Shown in pieces: positions 9,048-17,401 of a DNA stretch of 64,000 bases. The position numbers and the translations under genes were made by a program. This stretch comes from Paraburkholderia graminis C4D1M (lineage in GTDB: Bacteria; Pseudomonadota; Gammaproteobacteria; Burkholderiales; Burkholderiaceae), in the NCBI RefSeq assembly GCF_000172415.1, contig NZ_ABLD01000003.1, positions 62,001 to 126,000 of the forward strand, read 5' to 3'. Within the stretch, counting starts at the first letter, position 1, and the number at the start of each line of letters is the position of its first letter. The notes under the pieces were generated by a model, which saw only the letters and a list, made by a program, of their open reading frames with translations, was not told the origin of the DNA and did not search any database.

Positions 9048-11282
9048 TCAGCCCGCTATGCTGTCATATCCGTAATATCCGCCTTGGTAACCCGAGCCGA
9101 GGAACGCCCCTTCCTGCGGCACGTCGGTGAGCAATACGCCTCTGAGTCCCACGCCGCCATTACGAAGACGCTTGGCGGTCTCGGCAATTTCATTCAACGG
9201 ATGACGGCCGTGGCGAACCACCAGCAGCGTCGTGCCCGCGTGCTTGCCGATCAGCGTCGAATCGGTGACGGCGAGTACCGGCGGCGTATCGATGATCACG
9301 AGGTCGTAGCGTGATTTCAGTTCGTCGAGCATCGTCTGGAAGCGCGAACTCATCAGCAGTTCCGACGGATGCGAGGGCAGCGTGCCCTTGGCCAGCACAT
9401 CGAGTCCGGGCAGCACGTCGCGCTGGATCATCGAAGTCAGGTCGCCGCCGCTCAGCACATCCGACAAGCCCGGTTGATGTCCGATGCCGAAGTGCGAGTG
9501 CACGTCGCCGCGCCGCATGTCGCCGTCGATAATCAGCACGCGTTTATTCGCCGATGCGACGAGCGCCGCGAGATTCACCGACAGAAACGACTTGCCTGCG
9601 TCCGGCCGCGAGCCCGTAATCATCACGACGTTATTCGCCGCATGATCGAGCGAAAGTTGCAGTGATGTACGGAGATTGCGCACGCCTTCGACAGCAATGT
9701 CTTCCGGCGCCTGCTGCGCGAGAACATGCAGACCGCGCCGGCGCAGCATGACGTCCTCCTGCAAGCGCAACTGCGTCTGGCTGCGCGGCACCACCGCGAA
9801 CACCGGCACGCCGAGCACGGCTTCCAGTTCGTCGGGACGCTCCACGCCGCCATACATCGCGCGCTTGAAGAAGGTCAGCATGATGCCGAGCACCAGACCG
9901 CCGCCCAGCGCAATGAGAATCGCGATCACGCGCTTCGGACGCACCGGCTCATCGGGTGCTTCGGCGAAATCGACCACGCGCACGTTGCCGACCTGGCCCG
10001 CCTTCGCGACGCGCAACTGCTGCGCGCTATTGAGCAGATTCGTGTACAACTCCGTGTCGACATGCACGTCGCGCAACAGACGCAACGCGGTTTGCTCCGT
10101 ATCCGGCATCACCGACACGCTGCGGTTCATGTTGACCTGCGCGCCTTGCAGCGCTGCGATCTGCGCATCGAGCGAAGCGACTGCCGGGTGATTCGCCGTG
10201 AAGCGTTGCGACATCTCGGCGCGCTGCGTTTGCAGATCGAGCAGCTTCGTCTTGTTGTCGACGATCTGCTGAAGCAGCAGGCGGCTCTCTTCGCCGAGAT
10301 CGACCGTGCCGTGCGTATTGCGGAACTTGTTGTAGCGCTGCTCCGCTTCGTCCAGTTCCTTGCGCAAGCCCGGCAATTGCTGGTCGAGGAATGCGAGCAT
10401 GTGCTCGGCTTCCGTCGAACGGCTTGCAACGTCCTGGCGCACGAACTCACGCGCCATGCTGTTGACGATCGCCGCGGTCAGCGCGCTGTCACCGCCTTCG
10501 AGGCTCGCGCGGATCACGCCGGATTGCAGCGTGGTTTCCTGCACGACGAGCGCCTTCTGCAAGCGGTCGACGGTGCTGAGCGTCGACGCACGCGACAGCT
10601 CGAATTGCGAGCCCGCGGCGCCGGTCAGCGCATCGACACGCAACGCGATAGGACCGTCGGCGGTATCCGTCTGGACCGTTTCGCCGACGTGGCCCGACAG
10701 GATCGCAATGCCGTTCCTGTCGCGCAGCACGTACGAGCGGTCGTTGCCCGCGACCAGCGTGAAGGTGGTGTCGTACATCTCCTTCGACGTGTCGAAGCGC
10801 GACACCGAGATGCTCTCGTTGCCCCACGCATAGCCGGACAGGTTGATGAACTGGGGCAGTTTGAAGCCCCATTGCCCGTTCACCAGCCCGGCAATCAGAC
10901 CTCCGATCACCGGCATGTAGCGCGGCGTGGCCGTGATGTCGAGATGCAGCTTCTTGACGGTCTCCTCCGTCACGAGACGCGACTTCAGCAGCTCGATTTC
11001 CGCTGCCGTCGACGGTTTCGTGTCGAACATGCCGGTGAGCGGCGGCAAGGAATCCTTACCGTTCGCGTTGGCATTCGCCGTCTTGTCCTCGACGTGAAAC
11101 AGCACGTCCGCCCGGTACGTCGGTGGCGCAAGGAAAGCGTACGCGCACCCCAGCGCGAGCGCGATCAGCGTCACGGTTGCAATAGTGCGCCAGCCCCGCA
11201 CGATAGTGCGGAGATAGTCCGAAAGATGCAACTCATCCGCTGCGGACACGTCCGTATAGCGGTTCTCGAAGTTGATTGCCAT
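9048..11282 (-). CDS. wzc: Wzc/BceF-type polysaccharide tyrosine autokinase
   Basis: A 744-residue inner-membrane co-polymerase and BY-kinase that controls polysaccharide chain length and export. It has an N-terminal Wzz domain with a TM near residues 35-55 (TVTLIALALGCAYAFL). A periplasmic coiled-coil region spans about 270-420, and a second TM (VIAILIALGGGLVLGIMLTF) lies near residue 455. The cytoplasmic kinase has Walker A GSRPDAGKS (Lys about 564), Walker A' LIIDGDMRRG and Walker B LVIIDTPP. The short C-terminal tail carries clustered tyrosines (GYQGGYYGYD) expected to be autophosphorylated. The start MAINFENRY at 11282 was preferred to an upstream in-frame start four codons earlier. It follows the wza-type gene. 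No cognate low-molecular-weight phosphatase gene is present in the window. Confidence 0.93.
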   Translation of the reverse strand: MAINFENRYTDVSAADELHLSDYLRTIVRGWRTIATVTLIALALGCAYAFLAPPTYRADVLFHVEDKTANANANGKDSLPPLTGMFDTKPSTAAEIELLKSRLVTEETVKKLHLDITATPRYMPVIGGLIAGLVNGQWGFKLPQFINLSGYAWGNESISVSRFDTSKEMYDTTFTLVAGNDRSYVLRDRNGIAILSGHVGETVQTDTADGPIALRVDALTGAAGSQFELSRASTLSTVDRLQKALVVQETTLQSGVIRASLEGGDSALTAAIVNSMAREFVRQDVASRSTEAEHMLAFLDQQLPGLRKELDEAEQRYNKFRNTHGTVDLGEESRLLLQQIVDNKTKLLDLQTQRAEMSQRFTANHPAVASLDAQIAALQGAQVNMNRSVSVMPDTEQTALRLLRDVHVDTELYTNLLNSAQQLRVAKAGQVGNVRVVDFAEAPDEPVRPKRVIAILIALGGGLVLGIMLTFFKRAMYGGVERPDELEAVLGVPVFAVVPRSQTQLRLQEDVMLRRRGLHVLAQQAPEDIAVEGVRNLRTSLQLSLDHAANNVVMITGSRPDAGKSFLSVNLAALVASANKRVLIIDGDMRRGDVHSHFGIGHQPGLSDVLSGGDLTSMIQRDVLPGLDVLAKGTLPSHPSELLMSSRFQTMLDELKSRYDLVIIDTPPVLAVTDSTLIGKHAGTTLLVVRHGRHPLNEIAETAKRLRNGGVGLRGVLLTDVPQEGAFLGSGYQGGYYGYDSIAG

Positions 11283-11360
11283 GTTTGGTCTCACCCAGCA
11301 TAACCCGCGGTTTTTCTGAACTGCTTTATACGTTTTTTACTTTGCTGCTTGTTTTGCTGC

Positions 11361-12500
11361 TTACTTCGCCACTACCACGCCGGTCACAGCCGCATTGATC
11401 GCCGGCAGCAACAGGTTCAGGATACGGTTGAAACGAACCAGCCCGCCCTGGCCCACGTACACGACGTCCTTCGGCTGCAACTCGAACTGGTTCGCAAGAA
11501 TCATCGATACCGGCGAGCTCGCATCGAGGTGATAGATCTGCGGCGATTCGCTTGCGGAATTTCGGATCACGAACAATTGCCGCGTGGAAGCCGTAGCCTG
11601 GTCGAAGCTGCCGCTGTCCGAAATGGCCTGCGAGAGCGTCAGCGAACCGTTGCGCATCGGCGTGACCGTCGCCGGCTTGTTCACTTCACCCATCACGTAG
11701 ACACCGCTGTCTTCACGCGAGGCCACACGCACTGCGTCGCCCGCCTGCAGATAGATGTTCGACGGGTTCTGTCCGCGCTTGAGCAGGTCGTCCATGTTCA
11801 ACTGATACGTGACGCCATTGCGGATCAACTCGACACGGCTGCGGTCCGCGTTCGGGCTGAAGCCGCCGCTCTGGCTGATCGCACTCGTCAGCGACATCGT
11901 GATGTCGTTCAGCGACTGCGCGCCCGGCGTGCGTACTTCACCGTCGATGAAAATCTGCGCGTTACGGAAAGAGGCCACGCGCACCGTCACTTCCGGCTTC
12001 TGGTACACCTTGCTCAGGCGGTTATACAGTTCCTTCTGGATCGCGCTGACGTCTCTGCCCGCCACGTGAACCGTGCCCGCATACGGAAACTGAATATCGC
12101 CCTTCTCGTCGATGAGAAAGCCCGAGGCCGCATCCGAAGACTTGGCGTTCTGCGCCGGTTGGCCGAGCGCCGCCGCGAGTTCGGGGTGATCCCACACGAC
12201 GATCTGCAGCACGTCGCCAGGACCGACGCGGTATGGGCCCGGCTTGCCGAAGAGCGCGAGCGTTGCCGGCGGCAACGGGGCACTGGTCTGGTCCGCGTGC
12301 ATCTTGCGCACGAGCGACAGATTGATGTCCGTGATGGGTATCGTCTGCTGCTGTGACGGTTCGGTGCTGAAATCGCCGCCCGTCTCCTGAAGAGTGGCCG
12401 GCGTGTCCATCCGCTGACCGGGCGCGGCAGCGCAGCCCGCGAGCAGTGCAGCGATTGCGAAAACCGAGAGACTTCCCGTGCGTGTACCAAGCGAGCTCAT
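11361..12500 (-). CDS. wza: Wza/BceE-type outer membrane polysaccharide exporter lipoprotein
   Basis: A 379-residue outer-membrane export channel subunit. The lipoprotein signal peptide ends in the lipobox LAGC (Cys23). The Poly_export domain follows (YRVGPGDVLQIVVWDHPEL, FPYAGTVHVAGRDVSAIQ), then two SLBB-type repeats (VRTPGAQSLNDITMSL, MGEVNKPATVTPMRNGSL). The C-terminal segment is amphipathic/hydrophobic (NRILNLLLPAINAAVTGVVV), as in the Wza membrane barrel helix. The start at 12500 has AGGAGG 8 bases upstream, which decides it over an in-frame ATG seven codons earlier. It forms the export machine with the Wzc homologue encoded next. Confidence 0.93.
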   Translation of the reverse strand: MSSLGTRTGSLSVFAIAALLAGCAAAPGQRMDTPATLQETGGDFSTEPSQQQTIPITDINLSLVRKMHADQTSAPLPPATLALFGKPGPYRVGPGDVLQIVVWDHPELAAALGQPAQNAKSSDAASGFLIDEKGDIQFPYAGTVHVAGRDVSAIQKELYNRLSKVYQKPEVTVRVASFRNAQIFIDGEVRTPGAQSLNDITMSLTSAISQSGGFSPNADRSRVELIRNGVTYQLNMDDLLKRGQNPSNIYLQAGDAVRVASREDSGVYVMGEVNKPATVTPMRNGSLTLSQAISDSGSFDQATASTRQLFVIRNSASESPQIYHLDASSPVSMILANQFELQPKDVVYVGQGGLVRFNRILNLLLPAINAAVTGVVVAK

Positions 12501-12570
12501 AACTTTTTCCTCCTTGCGCAAGAGCGAATGTCTCAGGAAAGAGGCACCGCCTTGCGTGCTTTGTTAACAA

Positions 12571-13956
12571 CTAGTAAGCGTTTCGATGCACCAGTCCGGC
12601 GACAATCGTCGCGCCGATGATCCGCATGTCGAGTGCAAACGACCAATGCCCCAGGTAGTACAGGTCATGTTCGACGCGACGTTCCATCTTTTCGATGCGG
12701 TCGGTCTCGCCACGAAAGCCGTTGATTTGCGCCCAACCTGTAATACCCGGCTTGATCCGATAGCGATTGATGTAGCCCGCGACCACTTTCTGATAGAGGT
12801 CGTCGTGCTCGAGCGCATGAGGACGCGGTCCCACGACCGACATGTCGCCACGCAATACGTTAAAAAACTGCGGTAATTCGTCGAGGCTCGTACGGCGCAG
12901 GAACGCGCCGACTTTCGTCACGCGCGGATCATTGCGCGTCGCCTGGCTGACGGTGCCCTTCTCTTCCGTATGCATGCGCATCGAACGGAATTTGTAGATC
13001 GTGAATACGCGTCCATCAGCGCCCTTGCGCTTCTGCCTGAAAAACACGGGCCCACGCGACGAGAGCTTTACCGCGAGCGCAATAGCAACCAGCAGCGGCG
13101 CAAGACAGAAGAGCGCGGTAGCTGCGAACAGGCGATCGAAGATCTCTTTCTTCAGCATCGAGCTCGCCGAAAGAGGCGACGCCACGAGGTTGATTGCAGG
13201 CACACCGAGCAACTCGATCACACCGCTGCCCTCGAAAAGCGCGAGACTGCGCACGTCGGGCATGAAGCGGATGTTCACCAGATCGTCGCGAAACTCGCTG
13301 ACGAGCGAACAGATCAGCGGCTCCTCCGCGAGCGACAGCATCAGCCACAATTCATGAACGTCATTCGTGCGGATGTATTCGGCGAGCGCATCCACGCTAT
13401 CGAAAACCGGCACACCTTTACTGTTCACCGGCGATTGATCCGGCTTCGTGTTGTAGACCGCCGTCGCGCGAAAACCCGTGGTCGGCGCGGAATCGATGCG
13501 GCGAATCAGCGCGTCGCATTGCGAGCCGCTTCCCACTATCGCGACCCGATGCAGATTCATCCCCGCGCCGCGTGCACGCGCAAGCACCGCATGCGTGATG
13601 AGGCGATACGAGATCAGCAGGCCGCCCGTCACGGCAGTCCAATACGAGAACCACAAACGCGATACGAAGTCGCTGCGATGCAACGAATACATCAATACGA
13701 GCGCGCTGCCCTGCACGATCAGCCACGCGAGCGACACCTGTCCCGCGAGCGCGAGCTTCGAGCGGCCGCGCCATGATTCATAGACGCCGAACGCCGGAAA
13801 GATCGCGAGCGCGAAGGCAGCGGCGAACATCACCAGCGCCCAATAGAAACCCGATTGAGCGAGGTAGTCGAAGCGGATCTGCGACGCCACCGCCGCTCCT
13901 ACGAGCACCAGCGCGACATCGAACATTCGCGCGAGCAAATCCTGAAACCTGCGCAT
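12571..13956 (-). CDS. wcaJ: Undecaprenyl-phosphate glucose/galactose phosphotransferase (WcaJ/BceB type)
   Basis: A 461-residue polyprenyl-phosphate hexose-1-phosphate transferase that starts repeat-unit synthesis on undecaprenyl phosphate. Four TM segments occupy roughly residues 10-120, a CoA-binding-like Rossmann region (VAIVGSGSQCDAL) follows at about 145, and another TM is near 285. The C-terminal catalytic domain has GPVFFRQKRKGADGRVF, FRSMRMH, RRTSLDELPQFFNVLRGDMS and VGPRPHA, with the DE catalytic pair. The length matches WcaJ. It sits between the ManC-type gene and the export genes. GAGGTAAG precedes the ATG. Confidence 0.92.
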   Translation of the reverse strand: MRRFQDLLARMFDVALVLVGAAVASQIRFDYLAQSGFYWALVMFAAAFALAIFPAFGVYESWRGRSKLALAGQVSLAWLIVQGSALVLMYSLHRSDFVSRLWFSYWTAVTGGLLISYRLITHAVLARARGAGMNLHRVAIVGSGSQCDALIRRIDSAPTTGFRATAVYNTKPDQSPVNSKGVPVFDSVDALAEYIRTNDVHELWLMLSLAEEPLICSLVSEFRDDLVNIRFMPDVRSLALFEGSGVIELLGVPAINLVASPLSASSMLKKEIFDRLFAATALFCLAPLLVAIALAVKLSSRGPVFFRQKRKGADGRVFTIYKFRSMRMHTEEKGTVSQATRNDPRVTKVGAFLRRTSLDELPQFFNVLRGDMSVVGPRPHALEHDDLYQKVVAGYINRYRIKPGITGWAQINGFRGETDRIEKMERRVEHDLYYLGHWSFALDMRIIGATIVAGLVHRNAY

Positions 13957-14008
13957 TTTGCTTACCTCGTACTGACCGTTCCTGTCCGCAATCCGCCGCG
14001 ACCGCTGC

Positions 14009-15562
14009 TTATGAGCAGCGGCCGTAGTTGTCGTTGAATCTCACGATGTCGTCTTCGCCCAGATACGTGCCCGACTGGATCTCAATGATCTCGAGCGGCA
14101 CCTTTCCCGGGTTTTCCAGCCGATGCCTGATGCCGAGCGGAATGTAAGTCGATTCGTTTTCGCTCAGCAGGAATTGCTCTTCGCCGCGCGTGACGAGCGC
14201 GGTGCCGCGCACCACGACCCAGTGCTCGGCGCGGTGGTGATGCAGTTGCAGCGAAAGCTGCGCGCCCGGCGTCACGACGATGCGCTTCACCTGAAAACGC
14301 TCGCCGTGGTCGATCGAATCGTAAAAGCCCCACGGACGATGCACCTTGCGATGCGCGTCGGCCTCCGGTGCGTTCTGCGCCTTGATGCGCGACACGAGGC
14401 CCTTGACGTCCTGCACATGCGAGCGGTCCACCACGAGCACTGCGTCGGCGGTTTCGACCACCACCACATTCGTCGTGCCGACGCAGGCGACGAGGCGTCC
14501 TTCCGAATGCGCGTAGCTCGACACCGCGCCCTCGAACGCCACGCGACCACGGCCCGCATTGCCGTTGGCGTCTTTTTCCATCGCGGCCCACACGGCGTCC
14601 CATGAACCGAGATCGGACCAGCCGGCTTCGAGTCGGACCACCACGCCTGCGGGCGACGCATCTTTTGCGTTGGCGTTGGCGTTTGCCGTGTCAGCCGCGT
14701 CCGCTGCTTCACTCAAACGCTCCATCACCGCGTAATCAATCGAATCGGCAGGCGAACTCAAAAACGCATCGACGAGCGGGCGGAAATACCCGCCTTCGCT
14801 ACGACCGCCGCTGAACGCGCGCTCGCAAGCCGAGTGCATGTCCGGCTGCAAACGCGCGAGCGTGTCCAGCCAGACGCTTGCGCGTACAACGAAGATGCCG
14901 CTATTCCACCAATAGGTTCCCGCTGCGACGTACTGCGCCGCGATCTCTTCCGCGGGCTTTTCCACGAAGCCGTCGATGGCATGCGCGCCGTCGCCGACCG
15001 TGGCGCCGATGCGGATATAACCGAAGCCCGTATCCGGACGCGTCGGCGGCACGCCAAGCGCCGCGATCGCGCCGCGTTCGGCGTAACGTGCCGCGTTTTC
15101 GAGCGCGGCCTGCAACGCGTTGACGTCGGCGATCGAATGATCCGCCGGCATCACGACGAGAATTCCGTCCTGGCCTTCGGCGCAAGCGAGCGAGGCCGCG
15201 AGCGTCAGCGCGGGCGCCGTATCGCGGCGCGCAGGCTCGACAATCAGACGCGCTTCGACGCCGTTCTCGTGAAGCTGCTCCGCAATCACGAAGCGGTGTT
15301 CTTCGCCGCATACGATGATCGGCGAAGCATCGACCTGCCAGCCCGCGGGAAAATCGTTCATGCGTCGTGCGGTGGCTTGCAGCAGCGAATCGGAGCCCAC
15401 CACGTCGATGAGTTGCTTCGGAAAATTTTCGCGCGACACGGGCCAAAGACGCGTGCCGGAACCACCCGCGAGAATGACCGGGACGATGCGCGTGCAACGC
15501 GCGCCGCGTGCGTCCTCACCAGCGTGGGACGACGTATTATTTCCAGCTCCCTGATTCAACAT
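14009..15562 (-). CDS. manC: Mannose-1-phosphate guanylyltransferase / mannose-6-phosphate isomerase
   Basis: A 517-residue bifunctional enzyme (BceA/ManC/AlgA type) that makes GDP-mannose. The N-terminal nucleotidyltransferase has VILAGGSGTRLWPVSR and ENFPKQL; FVEKP lies near residue 205. The C-terminal cupin isomerase has RPWGFYDSID, QLSLQLHHHRAEHWVVV and YIPLGIRHRLENPG with the metal-binding histidines. The start MLNQGAGN at 15562 was chosen because upstream in-frame residues have no family character. GDP-mannose is the substrate for Gmd encoded downstream. An Ala/Asn/Asp-rich insert (TANANANAKD) near residue 305 is a local low-complexity loop. Confidence 0.94.
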   Translation of the reverse strand: MLNQGAGNNTSSHAGEDARGARCTRIVPVILAGGSGTRLWPVSRENFPKQLIDVVGSDSLLQATARRMNDFPAGWQVDASPIIVCGEEHRFVIAEQLHENGVEARLIVEPARRDTAPALTLAASLACAEGQDGILVVMPADHSIADVNALQAALENAARYAERGAIAALGVPPTRPDTGFGYIRIGATVGDGAHAIDGFVEKPAEEIAAQYVAAGTYWWNSGIFVVRASVWLDTLARLQPDMHSACERAFSGGRSEGGYFRPLVDAFLSSPADSIDYAVMERLSEAADAADTANANANAKDASPAGVVVRLEAGWSDLGSWDAVWAAMEKDANGNAGRGRVAFEGAVSSYAHSEGRLVACVGTTNVVVVETADAVLVVDRSHVQDVKGLVSRIKAQNAPEADAHRKVHRPWGFYDSIDHGERFQVKRIVVTPGAQLSLQLHHHRAEHWVVVRGTALVTRGEEQFLLSENESTYIPLGIRHRLENPGKVPLEIIEIQSGTYLGEDDIVRFNDNYGRCS

Positions 15563-15603
15563 ATCTGCAATCCTTATGATTCTTGCAAAGCAACCCACCG
15601 ATG

Positions 15604-16590
15604 CTACTGGCCGACCATGCGGCGGCTCTGTATCCGGAACTCGGTCGGCGAAATCCTCATTCGCTTGCGAAACACCTTGGCGAGACGGTCGCCGTTGCCC
15701 ATGCCCGTGCGGCGCGCGATTTTGTCGACCGGCAATTCGGATTCGGTCAAGAGGCTGCACGTCACGGCAAGGCGTTCGTGCAACAGAAAACTCGATGGCG
15801 TGATGCCCATTTCCATCTTGAAGCGGCGCAGGAAGTTGCGTTCGCTCATCGCCGCGAACTGCGCGGCGTCCGCAATCGAAATCGATTGCTGGCAGTTTTC
15901 CTGCAGCCAGCGAGCCGCCGCGCGTACCTTGTCGCCTGGCGTCAGCGCGCCGTCTTCGCTAAGAAGCGGCGCGAGGTTCGAGCACGAATCGGCAAGCAGG
16001 CGCTCAGCAACGGTGCGCGCAGCCGCCGCGCCCAGGTCGCGCTTGATCATGCCGAGCGCGCTGCGCATCGACTCGAGGCGATCGCCGGCGTCGGCGCCCT
16101 GCTCGCTCTGACGCGATGTTTTCGCCGACTCGTCGCGCAATGCATAGGTGCCGCTTGCGTCGGGTAAGTAAGCCGCGTCGAGCAGCGCGCGTCCTTCCGC
16201 GATCGGCCGGATCATGCCGGTGTTGTGCCGCACGCGGCGCAGCCACGCGATCAGGCGCTCGTCCCGCGCCGCCGCGATGGCGCCCTTGCCGCCTGCTACG
16301 TACAGCGCGTCGAAGCCGCTGTAATGTCGCGCGTCGAGTCCATCGGTCCACACGCGCAGAGCCGACGACGACGTCACCATGCCGCCATCGGCGGAGAGGA
16401 AGCACACGTCGTATGAACAGCCGCTCGGGCCCGAGGAAGCCAGTTCATTCGCTGCCTGGAACACTTCGGCTACAACGCCGGCGCCTTGCAGCGAGCAGTC
16501 GTTGAACATCAGTATCGCGATGCGGCGCATGCCTTTGTTCGGTGCGTGCACCCAACGCAGCATGGCAGACTCGAGACTCGCGCAGGTCAT
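15604..16590 (-). CDS. GlxA-family (DJ-1/PfpI-AraC) transcriptional regulator
   Basis: A 328-residue regulator with an N-terminal DJ-1/PfpI-like domain (IAILMFNDCSLQGAGVVAEV, ALYVAGGKGAIAAA) and a C-terminal AraC/XylS double helix-turn-helix. The second part has ISIADAAQFAAMSERNFLRR and FRKRMRISPTEFR. The start at 16590 has GGTGAGG upstream at good spacing; GTG at 16602 or ATG at 16530 are alternatives. It is the first gene of the minus-strand exopolysaccharide block, 41 bp upstream of the manC-type gene, so it may be co-transcribed with and control that block. The ligand is unknown. Confidence 0.85.
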   Translation of the reverse strand: MTCASLESAMLRWVHAPNKGMRRIAILMFNDCSLQGAGVVAEVFQAANELASSGPSGCSYDVCFLSADGGMVTSSSALRVWTDGLDARHYSGFDALYVAGGKGAIAAARDERLIAWLRRVRHNTGMIRPIAEGRALLDAAYLPDASGTYALRDESAKTSRQSEQGADAGDRLESMRSALGMIKRDLGAAAARTVAERLLADSCSNLAPLLSEDGALTPGDKVRAAARWLQENCQQSISIADAAQFAAMSERNFLRRFKMEMGITPSSFLLHERLAVTCSLLTESELPVDKIARRTGMGNGDRLAKVFRKRMRISPTEFRIQSRRMVGQ

Positions 16591-17401
16591 AGCTATCCTC
16601 ACCAGAAAACGGATTTACTTTCACCATCAACGGCCACGCCGGGGCCGACTCTGAGCAGTGCATCATAGCCACCACTAGTCAAGTATTTAGCCGCCATGAC
16701 CGATAGTGCTGACATGTTGGCGCATTGACAGGAGTAGCTCGCGGTGATTTTCGGCAATATTCCGCCAACACCGAATTGCACCGAATTAATTGCCGATTCG
16801 ACATATCATTGAATTGGCGTTGTGCGAATCTTAGTTCAAAGCAGAAGTCGATTTCGTTCGCCACCGCACACTGGTTCGCTACTCAAAAAAGGGCGGTTAC
16901 AATTCGATCCGCACGGAACCAGGGCCAAAATAAAGGCGTTTTCGCCAATGAATGGAGCGGTTGCGCACAAACTCTCCCGCTTGTGCAGATTTCCCCGCGC
17001 AACCGCCGCGCAGGTTTCGGCTGACGATAGGAACCGCGCACTTCAATAACGCGAAGCAGTGTCTAATATAGGCACCTTGCGCAGCCTTTCGGTTATTTAA
17101 TTTGTTCTTATTGGGTGCATTCAATATAAATACGGCGATTAATGTTTCAGACCTGAAACATGGGGAATAACGGCCGTTAAGATGACAGCGCAATTGACGG
17201 ACCCGCGGCGGATCGCGCGAGACGCGCGCCAGTCGGAAACGGCCAGAAGCTTGCGGAAATGCACTATGCGGTTTCCGCAACATGCAGCAACGGACACTAC
17301 GTCGCGGCGGCTCTGGCCTGGTGAATTAGCAGTTTGACGACGTTCGCGCGACGAGACACAGCGCGAGCAGCACGGGATACACGGGATACACGGGGGATGG
17401 T
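16591..17401. other. Long divergent intergenic region between the EPS operon and the glycosidase block
   Basis: About 810 bp with no convincing coding frame. It is clearly more AT-rich than its neighbours, especially at 16680-17170. It lies between divergent transcription units and must hold the promoters for both. It contains a CACCGAATT direct repeat near 16770, the palindrome at 17143-17160, and a short ACACGGGAT-type tandem repeat (17371-17396) just before the glycosidase start codon. Confidence 0.6.
17143..17160. promoter_or_regulatory. Perfect palindrome, candidate operator
   Basis: TGTTTCAG and CTGAAACA form exact 8-bp arms separated by AC. The site is in the AT-rich divergent region, about 240 bp before the glycosidase start and 550 bp before the regulator start. 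Such short-spacer palindromes are typical of dimeric regulator sites. Which protein binds is unknown. Confidence 0.4.

Noticed and set aside
9726..11303. Long plus-strand open frame antisense to wzc
   Set aside because: Low-complexity basic translation lacking motifs; the minus-strand kinase has all its Walker motifs.
17041..17100. Sigma-54 promoter in the divergent EPS region
   Set aside because: A GGCAC followed by TTGC is visible near 17070, but the GG/GC spacing does not fit the -24/-12 rule.
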